Shown: piece by piece, positions 6,681 through 13,943 of the stretch
Position numbering within the stretch: position 1 is the first letter of the stretch
How the letters are laid out: each line of letters starts with the position of its first letter
IMG/VR virus record: IMGVR_UViG_3300032164_000012
Coordinates: 1 to 63,745 of that record
Reading direction: 5' to 3' (one strand)
Origin: a virus
DNA length: 63,745 nucleotides
The notes under the pieces: model-generated
What the model was told of the DNA's origin: nothing
Databases searched by the model: none
The model's input: only the letters and a program-made list of their open reading frames with translations
Made by a program: the position numbers and the translations under genes

Positions 6681-6977
6681 ATGAACTCGATCCGTGACCT
6701 TCTCGAAGACCTCTGCTTCGCCCTCGACGAGGCCGTCACCCCCGAGCAGTTCAAGGCATACAAGTCGCATCGGGCGCAAGGCAAGTCCCCGGCGGCCTCC
6801 CGCGAAGCTGCCAAGGGAGGCGCGGCCCCGCGTGGCCCACAGGGGGCACATGCCTGGGTACAACAGGGGCAGCAGTTCGCCAAGCAGCACCAGCGCACCC
6901 AGCGCAAGCTCGCGAAGAGCAAGCCGGGCGAGAAGATGGTCTTCGGCAAGTGGGTGAAGACCGGCGGAAAGAAGTAG
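6681..6977 (+). CDS. Small basic hypothetical protein
   Basis: 98 aa from ATG 6681 with SD AGGAG. The N-terminal helix (SIRDLLEDLCFALDEAVTPEQFKAYKSH) is followed by a basic, Gly/Ala/Gln-rich tail ending KWVKTGGKK. The tail looks suited to nucleic-acid binding. No family recognised. Confidence 0.6.
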   Translation: MNSIRDLLEDLCFALDEAVTPEQFKAYKSHRAQGKSPAASREAAKGGAAPRGPQGAHAWVQQGQQFAKQHQRTQRKLAKSKPGEKMVFGKWVKTGGKK

Positions 6978-7001
6978 TCCTAACGTCGGTCCCTTCCGAG
7001 C

Positions 7002-7030
7002 TTGACAATCTCTAAAATGCTTGCTACAGT
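7002..7030 (+). promoter_or_regulatory. Promoter of the TTGACAATC family
   Basis: TTGACA 7002-7007, 17-bp spacer, TTGC-TACAGT with -10 at 7025-7030. A leader hairpin follows at 7044-7060. Confidence 0.85.
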
Positions 7031-7043
7031 GGAGGCAACCAAT

Positions 7044-7060
7044 CGAGGACGATGTCCTCG
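7044..7060 (+). promoter_or_regulatory. Leader hairpin CGAGGAC-GAT-GTCCTCG abutting SD
   Basis: Perfect 7-bp stem with a 3-nt loop, starting 13 nt after the -10 and followed directly by AAGGAG (7061-7066). The same hairpin-then-AAGGAG design recurs at 7723, 8426, 12575 and 19289. Confidence 0.75.
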
Positions 7061-7072
7061 AAGGAGCCTCTG

Positions 7073-7309
7073 TTGCGCCTGCTCGCCGCCGTAGCCCCCA
7101 AGCAGATCATCTTCCGCGACGTCACTTTCGCCCCGTTGCGCGAGCTACTGACGGAGGTGCTCGAGACGGTCGGTTACCGAATCGTCTCCAACGGCAGTCC
7201 GACTATCATCGCCCAGGGCAGCCGTCAGCAGACCCGAGAGGCACTGCGGGCGCTGCGGTCCGAGATGACGGCAGCGCAGATCTCAATCGAATTCGCGTGG
7301 GAGGGCTGA
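7073..7309 (+). CDS. Small hypothetical protein
   Basis: 78 aa if started at TTG 7073, six bases after the AAGGAG SD. An in-frame ATG at 7052 lies inside the leader hairpin, so I prefer 7073. The sequence LRLLAAVAPKQIIFRDVTFAPLRELLTEVLETVGYRIV... looks like a compact alpha/beta domain. Function unknown. The start is the main uncertainty. Confidence 0.6.
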   Translation: MRLLAAVAPKQIIFRDVTFAPLRELLTEVLETVGYRIVSNGSPTIIAQGSRQQTREALRALRSEMTAAQISIEFAWEG

Positions 7310-7310
7310 C

Positions 7311-7649
7311 ATGTCAACGTGCGGCTACTGCAATCAGGAGATGCTGGATCTGAACACGAAGGGATGCACGGCCAAGGTGCCTCATCCGAATAGGCGAGGG
7401 GAGATCCGACCGCCTATCCCCTACGGCTACGAGCTGCGGTACGCCCTGCTCACCACGAATCCGGTGGGCACCCCGGAGGATCGCGTCCTCCTGTACCGTG
7501 CCGAATGCCTGGAGAAGCCCTGTCACGACTGCGGCGTCGTCTATGGCGAATGCCACCATCCAGGTTGTGACGTGGAGGAGTGCCCCTGGTGCGGGAAGCA
7601 GTCCATCGGGTGCGACTGCCACCCGAACTCGAGAGAGGCGCTGGGGTAA
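7311..7649 (+). CDS. Cys/His-rich zinc-binding protein
   Basis: 112 aa. CGYCNQ (4-9) and then a dense C-terminal cluster CHDCGVVYGECHHPGCDVEECPWCGKQSIGCDCH carry enough Cys/His for two or three zinc sites. The layout resembles small nuclease-like or adaptor zinc proteins, but no catalytic motif is visible. It is immediately downstream of the preceding gene. Confidence 0.7.
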   Translation: MSTCGYCNQEMLDLNTKGCTAKVPHPNRRGEIRPPIPYGYELRYALLTTNPVGTPEDRVLLYRAECLEKPCHDCGVVYGECHHPGCDVEECPWCGKQSIGCDCHPNSREALG

Positions 7650-7686
7650 TGCTTCTGTCGTTGTACAGAAAAGATCGACAGGGGGC

Positions 7687-7714
7687 TTGACAATCTTCGG
7701 TTTATTGCTACAGT
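7687..7714 (+). promoter_or_regulatory. Promoter of the TTGACAATC family
   Basis: TTGACA 7687-7692, 16-bp spacer, TTGC-TACAGT with -10 at 7709-7714. Confidence 0.85.
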
Positions 7715-7722
7715 AACAGTGT

Positions 7723-7738
7723 CGGGCACGCCAGCCCG
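7723..7738 (+). promoter_or_regulatory. Leader hairpin CGGGC-ACGCCA-GCCCG abutting SD
   Basis: 5-bp stem, 6-nt loop, directly followed by AAGGAG. The loop ACGCCA matches ACACCA of the hairpin at 8426. Confidence 0.7.
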
Positions 7739-7752
7739 AAGGAGATAGGCCG

Positions 7753-7983
7753 ATGACGACCACCGCCGCAACCCTCGAAGCCCTCGCTCACACCCTCGTC
7801 ACCACCGATCGGGGTACCACCCACCTCGCCAACTCCTTCAAGGTCGTGGCGGTCACGGACGGAACCAGCTTCGTGACCTGGGTGGAGTTCCCCAGCGGCG
7901 ACGCTTGCCAGAGCCCGCCATTCCCCAACAAGAAGCTCGCCTGCGAATGGGCGACCGACCACCTCTACCTCTGCGGGGGATAA
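7753..7983 (+). CDS. Small hypothetical protein
   Basis: 76 aa with a Thr/Ala-rich N-terminus and a core of beta-like segments (FKVVAVTDGTSFVTWVEFPSGDAC), ending CEWATDHLYLCGG. Strong promoter, leader hairpin and SD suggest high expression. Function unknown. Confidence 0.65.
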   Translation: MTTTAATLEALAHTLVTTDRGTTHLANSFKVVAVTDGTSFVTWVEFPSGDACQSPPFPNKKLACEWATDHLYLCGG

Positions 7984-7985
7984 CG

Positions 7986-8354
7986 ATGACGCAACTTCTC
8001 CAGACCTCCACGCGTCTCAACGTGATCACCCGCGACCTCCTCATCGAGATCAGCACCCATACCGACGAGACCCCGGTGGTGTTCGAGATGATCGCCAGCA
8101 TGGCCCGCGCTGCCGGAATCGATCGTGTCGCCGTCAGTCCAGGCTACGTCTGCTGCCTTCCGCCAGAGGAGTACGACTGGCCCGAAATGATGGCTCCCTA
8201 CTACGGGATCTTCGAGGATCTCCAGGAGCGCGTCCACGCGACGCTGATCGCGAGCGGTATTCCCTTCGACTGGACTCGGCAGGCTTCGGACCTCTTGCGC
8301 TGGCTCCCCGAGGCCCCGGAGCCAGATCCGTTCGTCACCACACGCTCCTACTAG
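7986..8354 (+). CDS. Hypothetical protein
   Basis: 122 aa from ATG 7986, two bases after the previous stop. The N-terminal helix (LNVITRDLLIEISTHTDETPVVFEMIASMARAAG) is followed by an aromatic/acidic middle (PPEEYDWPEMMAPYYGIFEDLQERV). No motif recognised. In operon with the 76-aa gene. Confidence 0.65.
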   Translation: MTQLLQTSTRLNVITRDLLIEISTHTDETPVVFEMIASMARAAGIDRVAVSPGYVCCLPPEEYDWPEMMAPYYGIFEDLQERVHATLIASGIPFDWTRQASDLLRWLPEAPEPDPFVTTRSY

Positions 8355-8389
8355 CCCAAGGAAGCGGAACAAGGCCAGATCTTCGGGTC

Positions 8390-8417
8390 TTGACAATCCT
8401 TGGCTTGTTGCTAGACT
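8390..8417 (+). promoter_or_regulatory. Promoter of the TTGACAATC family
   Basis: TTGACA 8390-8395, 16-bp spacer, TTGC-TAGACT with -10 at 8412-8417. Confidence 0.8.
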
Positions 8418-8425
8418 GTTTGGTG

Positions 8426-8443
8426 TCGAGCACACCAGCTCGA
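8426..8443 (+). promoter_or_regulatory. Leader hairpin TCGAGC-ACACCA-GCTCGA
   Basis: 6-bp stem, 6-nt loop, followed directly by AGGAAAG. Same family as the hairpin at 7723. Confidence 0.7.
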
Positions 8444-8459
8444 AGGAAAGTGAGGCCCC

Positions 8460-8681
8460 ATGACGATCCTCGCCACCATCCCCAGCAAGAGCAACCCGAA
8501 CAAGAGCTACCAGGTCCGCAAGGGCGCGGACGGCGTAATCTACTGCACCTGCCCTGCCTGGATCTTCAGCGCCAAGAAGACCGGCGTCCACGACTGCAAG
8601 CATCTCCAGGCGCTCCGCGCCGAGATGGCCGCCAACCAAGCCCGCATCCTCAGCCGCCTCGCCGCCAGGGGAGGCAAGTAG
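8460..8681 (+). CDS. SWIM-type zinc-finger-like small protein
   Basis: 73 aa. VIYCTCPAWIFSAKKTGVHDCKHLQAL (about 24-50) matches the CxC...CxH pattern of SWIM zinc fingers. SWIM domains occur in recombination and transposase-associated proteins. Strong promoter and leader hairpin. The finger call rests on spacing of the Cys/His residues. Confidence 0.7.
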   Translation: MTILATIPSKSNPNKSYQVRKGADGVIYCTCPAWIFSAKKTGVHDCKHLQALRAEMAANQARILSRLAARGGK

Positions 8682-8683
8682 CC

Positions 8684-8899
8684 ATGGCCGATACCACCGA
8701 CATCAACAAGCTCCCACGCCCGAAGGTGAAGCTCACCGGCACCAACGGCAACGCCTACTCCGTGATCGGAACCACCGCACAAACACTTCGCAAGGCCGGC
8801 TGGACTCGAGAGCAACTCCACGCTTTCCAAGTCGAAGCCATGGGCGGCGACTATGACCACGTTCTTGCTACCTGCATGAAGTACGCGGACGTGAGATGA
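8684..8899 (+). CDS. Small hypothetical protein
   Basis: 71 aa from ATG 8684 with SD GGGGAGG nine bases upstream. The middle (TAQTLRKAGWTREQLHAFQVEAMGGDYDHVLATC) resembles the helical domain seen in many small phage proteins following an NAYSVIGTT strand. The stop overlaps the next ATG (ATGA). Confidence 0.65.
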   Translation: MADTTDINKLPRPKVKLTGTNGNAYSVIGTTAQTLRKAGWTREQLHAFQVEAMGGDYDHVLATCMKYADVR

Positions 8900-9069
8900 C
8901 ACTCCCCAAGACAAGCTCCCACATCAAGCGATGCTCGCGATGCAAGAAAGTAGCAATCGCGAGGTTGTGGCTTTGCCGATCCTGCGGCGCGCGGTGTTGC
9001 GAGCACTTCTGCTCCAAGAAAAGCGGAGTAGAGGCAACCTGCGGTTCTTGCCAGCTAGCTAATCGATAG
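8896..9069 (+). CDS. 57-aa Cys-rich zinc-ribbon protein
   Basis: Very small gene overlapping its upstream neighbour by ATGA. Translation starts MTLPKTSSHIKRCSRCKKV and includes CRSCGARCCEHFC and CGSCQ, ten Cys in 57 residues, consistent with two zinc ribbons. Coupling and Cys density support a real gene. Confidence 0.6.
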   Translation: MTLPKTSSHIKRCSRCKKVAIARLWLCRSCGARCCEHFCSKKSGVEATCGSCQLANR

Positions 9070-9071
9070 CC

Positions 9072-9371
9072 ATGAAACGCCCTAGCCCCGCCCAGTGCCC
9101 CTCCTGGCTTCCCGAGGCCCCCATGCCGGCCTCCATCGCTTCGGCCGCCCTGACGGGCAGCCAGGCGCTACCGGAAGGCTGGATAGGCATCGATGGGGAG
9201 ATCCGGATCAAAGACGGCAGGTGCCCTGAGCACGGATGTCCCCTGATTGACCTGGGGGTCGACCCCATGACCGGCCGGACCCTGGTAATCTGTCCGGAGT
9301 GCGACTTCGAACTAGATGTGAACGTGCAAGGGCGCGTCCACAGGGCGGTTCTTCGCTTCGCAGGAAAGTAG
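9072..9371 (+). CDS. Zinc-ribbon-like hypothetical protein
   Basis: 99 aa. CPEHGCPLIDLGVDPMTG...CPECDFELDV (about 51-81) is a treble-clef-like pair of CxxxxC/CxxC knuckles, following a Pro/Ala-rich N-terminus. Function unknown. Confidence 0.65.
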   Translation: MKRPSPAQCPSWLPEAPMPASIASAALTGSQALPEGWIGIDGEIRIKDGRCPEHGCPLIDLGVDPMTGRTLVICPECDFELDVNVQGRVHRAVLRFAGK

Positions 9372-9380
9372 CTAGGGGTC

Positions 9381-9408
9381 TTGACAATCACCAGCTTATT
9401 GCTATAAT
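9381..9408 (+). promoter_or_regulatory. Promoter of the TTGACAATC family with consensus -10
   Basis: TTGACA 9381-9386, 16-bp spacer, TTGC-TATAAT with -10 at 9403-9408. This is the best -10 in the set. ATG is at 9416; AGGAGAC between them could be a very short SD leader or part of a leaderless mRNA. Confidence 0.9.
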
Positions 9409-9415
9409 AGGAGAC

Positions 9416-9829
9416 ATGACGAACTGCCAACCCACGAGCCTCGCCGAGCGCATCATGGTCCTCGACCGCGAGCTGACCGACAAGGGGACGATGGCTGATG
9501 AGTTCCGGCCGCAGACCCTCGATCGCGCGCAGGTCGAGCGGGTCCTCACCATCCTCCTCTGCGGCGAGGTCGACTTCAAAGGACGCCGTGATCTCATAGA
9601 CGCCACTTTCTGTGACGAGTGCGGCTTTCAGCGCGACGACCTCGAGGATACCGACGACGGCTGGCTCTGCGTGAACTGCCGCCCCGCGCCGGCCGACGAG
9701 GACGGACAGTGCCCGACATGCCACGGCGAAGGCGTCCTCCCGACGGGTGGCGGCTACGAGGAGCGTTGCCCTGACTGCCTCGCGGACATCACCGCCGAAC
9801 GCGCCGACGCCGCCTACGACGATCGCTAG
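9416..9829 (+). CDS. Protein with DnaJ-type CxxCxGxG finger
   Basis: 137 aa. Helical N-terminus, then CDECGFQRDDLEDTDDGWLCVNC (a zinc knuckle pair) and CPTCHGEGVLPTGGGYEERCPDC, the CxxCxGxG signature of DnaJ-like zinc domains. Such domains bind unfolded or nucleic-acid partners; the role here is unknown. Strongest promoter of the early region. Confidence 0.7.
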   Translation: MTNCQPTSLAERIMVLDRELTDKGTMADEFRPQTLDRAQVERVLTILLCGEVDFKGRRDLIDATFCDECGFQRDDLEDTDDGWLCVNCRPAPADEDGQCPTCHGEGVLPTGGGYEERCPDCLADITAERADAAYDDR

Positions 9830-9838
9830 GAAGGGATC

Positions 9839-10000
9839 ATGAGCCGACGCAAGCCTACCCTCGACGAAAAGCTGCTGGCGCAGATCCGAGCCCTCCCAAC
9901 CGAGGCCGCTCCGCTGTACCAGCGCAAGACCTGGTTCCGAAACATCCGACGGGAGATTGCCCGAACAATCTGCCGCCGGCCTTACCGTGAGGACAGCTGA
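9839..10000 (+). CDS. 53-aa basic protein
   Basis: ATG 9839 behind AAGGGATC (SD AAGGGA); the stop overlaps the next start (TGATG 9998-10002). Basic and helical (KLLAQIRALP...RKTWFRNIRREIARTICRR). Function unknown. Confidence 0.55.
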   Translation: MSRRKPTLDEKLLAQIRALPTEAAPLYQRKTWFRNIRREIARTICRRPYREDS

Positions 10001-10320
10001 TGCCCCCGAGACCGATCGAGAACAAAGTTCCTCTACCAAAGCTCTATGCCTTCTGGAAGCTCGGCTGCTTCCCCTACGTGCTGGGCGGGGAAATCGTCCG
10101 CTGGCGTGACGACGGGTGCGTAGAGACGAAGGAATACGGGCCGGGCCTCTGGTGGAAGCCGATCAAGATCTTGCCGGTGGAGGCGGGGAAGAAGCTCCGC
10201 GCCGAGCTGGAGGCCCTCAAGGAGCGTGAGGACGAGGAGCTGAAGGCTATCTACAACCGGATGGACGCGGAGCTAGCCAAGCTGTTCCCCGAGGCCGTCT
10301 GCTGCAAGCCCGAGGGGTGA
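10000..10320 (+). CDS. Hypothetical protein
   Basis: 106 aa. The N-terminal half has aromatic beta-like segments (KLYAFWKLGCFPYVLGG, PGLWWKPIKIL), the C-terminal half a charged helix (LRAELEALKEREDEELKAIY). TGATG-coupled to the 53-aa gene. Function unknown. Confidence 0.65.
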   Translation: MPPRPIENKVPLPKLYAFWKLGCFPYVLGGEIVRWRDDGCVETKEYGPGLWWKPIKILPVEAGKKLRAELEALKEREDEELKAIYNRMDAELAKLFPEAVCCKPEG

Positions 10321-10323
10321 CAA

Positions 10324-10635
10324 GTGAGGCCATTGATGAGCCCCAGTCAGCGGCTACGCGAGCTGTGGCAATCGCGCGCTCGCATCGGCCGTTGCCAATA
10401 CTGCGGCGCGAAGGCGATCGTGGTCGAAGTCTGCTCGAGATGCTCCTGGATCGGGGCACTCTGCGCCTGGCACAACAACACCAACATCGACGGCGTGCCG
10501 TCCATTCGGCGAGTGATGAGCGCGCATCAGAACTTCCACAGCCCTAAGGTCAAGAAGCGCCGCATCCTGTCGGCAAAGCGGAAAGTCCAACAAGCGGCCG
10601 ACACCCTACAGGCAACCCTGCACGAAACACGATGA
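10324..10635 (+). CDS. Zinc-ribbon protein with basic tail
   Basis: 103 aa from GTG 10324. CQYCGAKAIVVEVCSRCSW (about 23-41) is a zinc ribbon; the tail (KVKKRRILSAKRKVQQAADTL) is basic. Probably a nucleic-acid-binding small protein. The stop overlaps the next ATG. Confidence 0.65.
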   Translation: MRPLMSPSQRLRELWQSRARIGRCQYCGAKAIVVEVCSRCSWIGALCAWHNNTNIDGVPSIRRVMSAHQNFHSPKVKKRRILSAKRKVQQAADTLQATLHETR

Positions 10636-11045
10636 ATCCCTACCGCGAACCTTGCCCGCCACCTCCCCCACCACCTCTCTTTCCCGAAGAAGTTGTCCAG
10701 CGCGCCCTCGAAGCTGTCCGGCACATGAATCGACCCTGTCCGGAGAACCTCACCATCGACGAGACTACCTGGGCAATCGGTCCCCTCTCCCCCGAGAGGA
10801 ACAGCTGGTGGTGCAAGGCAAACAAGTACCCAGGGAACTGCTCCCCACACGGAACCGTCGGCATCATGTCGCTCGAGTTCGCTGGTATCCGTCAATGCTG
10901 CCAAGAGCAGCGAGCAGCGATTCTGGCTCTCGCCCAGCTTCCTCGTCTCTGGCGCTGGCGCGCCTGGCTGCGGCTCAAGCTTGCCCGTCTGCAGCTCGAC
11001 CCCTCAAACGACGGTTTGCCTTTTCTCTTGCCGAAGCTCTGGTAG
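10632..11045 (+). CDS. Hypothetical protein with polyproline start
   Basis: 137 aa beginning MNPYREPCPPPPPPP. The centre has WWCKANKYPGNCSPHG and RQCCQEQ Cys residues, and the C-terminus a long basic/aromatic helix (LWRWRAWLRLKLARLQL). Function unknown. Confidence 0.6.
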   Translation: MNPYREPCPPPPPPPLFPEEVVQRALEAVRHMNRPCPENLTIDETTWAIGPLSPERNSWWCKANKYPGNCSPHGTVGIMSLEFAGIRQCCQEQRAAILALAQLPRLWRWRAWLRLKLARLQLDPSNDGLPFLLPKLW

Positions 11046-11081
11046 CGATCAGATTTTCGAGAGGACACGCGTCTACAGGAT

Positions 11082-11609
11082 ATGAAGCGCCACGGCGAGA
11101 GCCACCTAGACCACGGCATAGGCGAGCCGCAGATCGCTTTCCTCCTCACCAAGTACGCCGACCGGCACGAGTTCTTCATCGACACCTTTCAGCTCCCTGA
11201 GGAGCTGGGGACCGTGCCGTGTGGGCTCTACGGCCCCGTAATGGGCGACGAGCCGGTGCCCGAGGCCGAGGTCCACTACGGCCGGCGCGGCGCGCGCGAG
11301 TACGATTCACGCCTCGTCAACCGGCCGACGCGGCAGGTCCGTGATGTCACCATCATCGCCGGCCCGCACGACGAGGAGATCCCCTGCCCAATGTGTCAAG
11401 GCGGGGTGTCGCCGATGGGTGTAGGCACGCTGACCTGCCACTACTGCACCGGCACCGGCAAGCAACAGATCCACCACGACTGCATCATCTACACAGTGTT
11501 CGGCGGGGCGCTCTCCCCGCAGGAACCTGGCGACCCGGGTGTGGCCGGCAACCCCGAGAAGCTGGTGGCCAGCCAGAAGTTCTGGGCCGAGCACGCGCTC
11601 GCGAAGTGA
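11082..11609 (+). CDS. Hypothetical protein with CxxCxG finger
   Basis: 175 aa. The N-terminal region AFLLTKYADRHEFFIDTFQLPEELGTVPCGLYGP looks enzymatic but matches no motif I know. The middle CPMCQGGVSP...CHYCTGTG is a DnaJ-like zinc knuckle pair. A short weak -10 (CTACAGGAT, about 11072-11080) precedes the ATG. Function unknown. Confidence 0.65.
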   Translation: MKRHGESHLDHGIGEPQIAFLLTKYADRHEFFIDTFQLPEELGTVPCGLYGPVMGDEPVPEAEVHYGRRGAREYDSRLVNRPTRQVRDVTIIAGPHDEEIPCPMCQGGVSPMGVGTLTCHYCTGTGKQQIHHDCIIYTVFGGALSPQEPGDPGVAGNPEKLVASQKFWAEHALAK

Positions 11610-11654
11610 GGAGGGCGGGATGTATCCGCCCTGGCTCTGTGCTAGCATCGGCCC

Positions 11655-12152
11655 ATGACCGCCGAGTTCAAGACCCTGATCTCATGGGCGCGAGCCGCCC
11701 TGAATCTCCAAGAGGTGAGCGAAGTCCCTCCGCTGGAGGACGCCTTGACACGTATGAAACCGGTGATCAAGAGAATCCAGGCACTGGCCGACAAGCTCGA
11801 TGCCGAGGCAGCTCGCATCGAGAAACTGGACCCTCGCATCGATCCCAAGCTCGAGGCCGAGTTGAGCGCGGTCCGGCAAACGGTGATCGCTGCCAAGATT
11901 CCCGCGTTCAATATGCAGGGTCCTTGGGGCTTGCAGAACGAACCCGGTCCCGAAGCCGCCTACTACTCGGGCAAGAACAAGTCAGCGGTGAAGGAAGCCG
12001 AGACAGCCATCAAGGAGACGGCCGCCAGCCTCCACGGGCACGCGCGCGAGTTGCGCACGATGGCATCCTCAGCCGAGGATGCCGTGAAGAAGTACTACGC
12101 GCAGTACGGCCCAGGCACGCCGCACGCCGAGAAGAACAAGCCTCGCAAGTAG
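11655..12152 (+). CDS. Helical/coiled-coil hypothetical protein
   Basis: 165 aa, long helices (RIQALADKLDAEAARIEKLDPRIDPKLEAEL and a C-terminal SASLHGHARELR-like helix). An extended -10 (TGC-TAGCAT) ends a few bases before ATG 11655, so it is probably leaderless. Function unknown. Confidence 0.65.
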   Translation: MTAEFKTLISWARAALNLQEVSEVPPLEDALTRMKPVIKRIQALADKLDAEAARIEKLDPRIDPKLEAELSAVRQTVIAAKIPAFNMQGPWGLQNEPGPEAAYYSGKNKSAVKEAETAIKETAASLHGHARELRTMASSAEDAVKKYYAQYGPGTPHAEKNKPRK

Positions 12153-12162
12153 TTCCTTCCTG

Positions 12163-12191
12163 TTGACAATCCTTCGTCCGCTTGCTAAGGT
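12163..12191 (+). promoter_or_regulatory. Promoter of the TTGACAATC family (leaderless type)
   Basis: TTGACA 12163-12168, 17-bp spacer, TTGC-TAAGGT with -10 at 12186-12191; ATG at 12198 after GCCCGC. Confidence 0.75.
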
Positions 12192-12197
12192 GCCCGC

Positions 12198-12506
12198 ATG
12201 GGTCACCAGCAGCAGTACACCCAGTGCATTCTCCGCCGCCGTCTTGAGGATAGAAGTGAGCAGGTCGACACCGCCTGGATTCCGACGCAGTTCGCCAAGG
12301 TCGGCAAGGTGCTGAAGCTCCGCACCGTTCCCGAGCGTCCGGACTGCTTCGGCGGAGCCCTCGCGGGCATGCACCCAAACGAGAATGCGGCGACAGCCTG
12401 GGTCGACGGTTGGCGGGTAGCCGAGACCGGCAACACTCGCGACGCCGCCTGGCTCCTCGACCACGAGCGGGACTGGAAGACTCAACGGCAGGCATCGGAT
12501 ATCTAG
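12198..12506 (+). CDS. Small conserved-looking phage protein
   Basis: 102 aa. Pattern QVDTAWIPTQFAKVGKVLKLR followed by WVDGWRVAETG resembles small proteins common in phage early regions that carry an AWIP..A..G..L motif; function of that group is not known to me. Leaderless. Confidence 0.65.
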   Translation: MGHQQQYTQCILRRRLEDRSEQVDTAWIPTQFAKVGKVLKLRTVPERPDCFGGALAGMHPNENAATAWVDGWRVAETGNTRDAAWLLDHERDWKTQRQASDI

Positions 12507-12538
12507 GCTGTCGAACCATCTAGTGAGCAGAAAGGGGC

Positions 12539-12566
12539 TTGACAATCTCCTGCTTGTTGCTACAGT
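12539..12566 (+). promoter_or_regulatory. Promoter of the TTGACAATC family
   Basis: TTGACA 12539-12544, 16-bp spacer, TTGC-TACAGT with -10 at 12561-12566. Confidence 0.85.
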
Positions 12567-12574
12567 AGAGGTGT

Positions 12575-12591
12575 CGAGGACAGAGTCCTTG
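12575..12591 (+). promoter_or_regulatory. Leader hairpin CGAGGAC-AGA-GTCCTTG abutting SD
   Basis: 7-bp stem with one G-U pair and a 3-nt loop, directly followed by AAGGAGG. Nearly the same stem as the hairpin at 7044. Confidence 0.75.
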
Positions 12592-12605
12592 AAGGAGGCA
12601 CGGCG

Positions 12606-13577
12606 ATGATGAGCATGACCCCCGATTGCGCCGCTCGAAACTGCGCCCGTTGCGGTCATGAGCTGACCGATGCCGCTTCGATGGAGGTTGGGATCGGCCC
12701 CATCTGCCGCAAGCTAGACAGCGCCCTCCTCGCCACCCTGATCCCCGCCGACGTCCCCACCGCGCAGACTGTCTTCCACAACGGCCTCGAAACCGCGCAG
12801 GTGCCGGCGATCTGCTTCCACACCCTCGCCCTGGTCGAGACCGTGATGAAGGCAGGGGAAACCAACGACTGGCGGGAGACGGTGAAGCGCATCGAGTGGC
12901 TCCTCAGTTTCTCGATCGGCAACACCAACCGCGAAACGCTGATCAAGACAGTCGAATGCCTCGGCTACATCGGGCTAGCGAGCCTCTGGCGCGGTGAAGC
13001 GGCAACCGGCCCCAGCACGGTGGTCTTCGAGAACGGTCGCCTCTGGCTGGTTGGCCCCCGCAACAAGGCGGGCACGAAGGCCCTCCGCGCGATCCCCGGC
13101 CGAGCTTTCCATCCGGCGAGCAAGAGCGAGAAGGCGACCTGGTCAGTCCCCGCCTCCAGCGCTGCCGAGTTCCGGATGGCAATCTTGACCCACTGGCCCA
13201 ACAACCAGGGGCTCATCGAGGCGCTCATCGCTGCCAAGGAGTACGAGGTCAAGCTGGCGCAGGCCCAGAAGGAAACGATGCTCGCAGCAACGGTGGTGGA
13301 GAAGGTCGCATACCCCACCCAGAAGAAAAGCACGGTTGAAACCTGGTTCGCGCAATCGGACTGCTTGATCGAAATCACGCCGACGGGGATAGCGCGCGTC
13401 AAGACACCATACAGTGCGAGTTTCGTCGCGGAGATCAAGTCGTTGCCGTACAAGAACCGCAAGTGGGTGGCTGCCGAGAAAGTTTGGGAAGTCATCGACA
13501 CCCCCACCGAATGGCTGGTGGCTCTGCTCAAAAAGCACTACCCCGGCGAGGAGCCGGTCGTGAAGGAGATCGCATGA
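12606..13577 (+). CDS. DUF6011-like zinc motif plus two HARP-like repeats
   Basis: 323 aa. The N-terminus CARCGHELTDAASMEVGIGPICR (about 14-36) matches the short zinc motif of DUF6011 proteins. Two later segments, around 160-195 (ALRAIPGRAFHPASKSEKATWSVP) and 280-310 (IKSLPYKNRKWVAAEKVWEV), look like HARP-type modules (F..IP...W....K.W.VP), which in SMARCAL1-like enzymes bind DNA forks; no helicase domain is attached. Inference: a DNA-fork or single-strand-binding accessory. Strong promoter, leader hairpin and SD. Confidence 0.6.
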   Translation: MMSMTPDCAARNCARCGHELTDAASMEVGIGPICRKLDSALLATLIPADVPTAQTVFHNGLETAQVPAICFHTLALVETVMKAGETNDWRETVKRIEWLLSFSIGNTNRETLIKTVECLGYIGLASLWRGEAATGPSTVVFENGRLWLVGPRNKAGTKALRAIPGRAFHPASKSEKATWSVPASSAAEFRMAILTHWPNNQGLIEALIAAKEYEVKLAQAQKETMLAATVVEKVAYPTQKKSTVETWFAQSDCLIEITPTGIARVKTPYSASFVAEIKSLPYKNRKWVAAEKVWEVIDTPTEWLVALLKKHYPGEEPVVKEIA

Positions 13578-13906
13578 GCGAGAACGAGAAGCCCGAGGAG
13601 GGTAAGGTCGAAGCCCAGGAGTTCACCCGCACCGACATCCAGCAAGCCATCGAGCCGGCCGTCAAGAAAGCGCTGGCCGACATGGGACTGGTTTTCGAGA
13701 CGATGTCGGGGGATCACATGCGCCGCACGGTGCGGGCGATATTCCACATCGCTGCCCGCACTTGCATCGACCGAGGAATCCCGCCGCAGCCCTTCATCGG
13801 CCAGGCCATGGAAGCCTACGGCAAGGAGGCTGGAGCCAAGAACCCGGAGGAGTTGATCGCCATCCTCAAGGCGAATCAAGCGAAGAGCAAAGGCGACGTC
13901 AACTAG
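13574..13906 (+). CDS. Hypothetical protein, acidic N-terminus
   Basis: 110 aa from ATG 13574 (ATGA overlap). The core RTDIQQAIEPAVKKALADMGLVFETMSGDHMRRTVRAIF is helical. The downstream 180-aa protein has a related stretch (ERAEIQKMIAEAIEATYKEKG...RRTIRALLRLAVARI), so the two may be diverged paralogues acting together. Confidence 0.65.
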   Translation: MSENEKPEEGKVEAQEFTRTDIQQAIEPAVKKALADMGLVFETMSGDHMRRTVRAIFHIAARTCIDRGIPPQPFIGQAMEAYGKEAGAKNPEELIAILKANQAKSKGDVN

Positions 13907-13943
13907 CAAACCAACGCCACACAACGGACGAACGAGGAGACCC

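Noticed and set aside
11393-12166. 257-codon + strand frame overlapping two genes
   Set aside because: Arg/Gly/Ser-rich shadow across the 175-aa and 165-aa genes; no SD.
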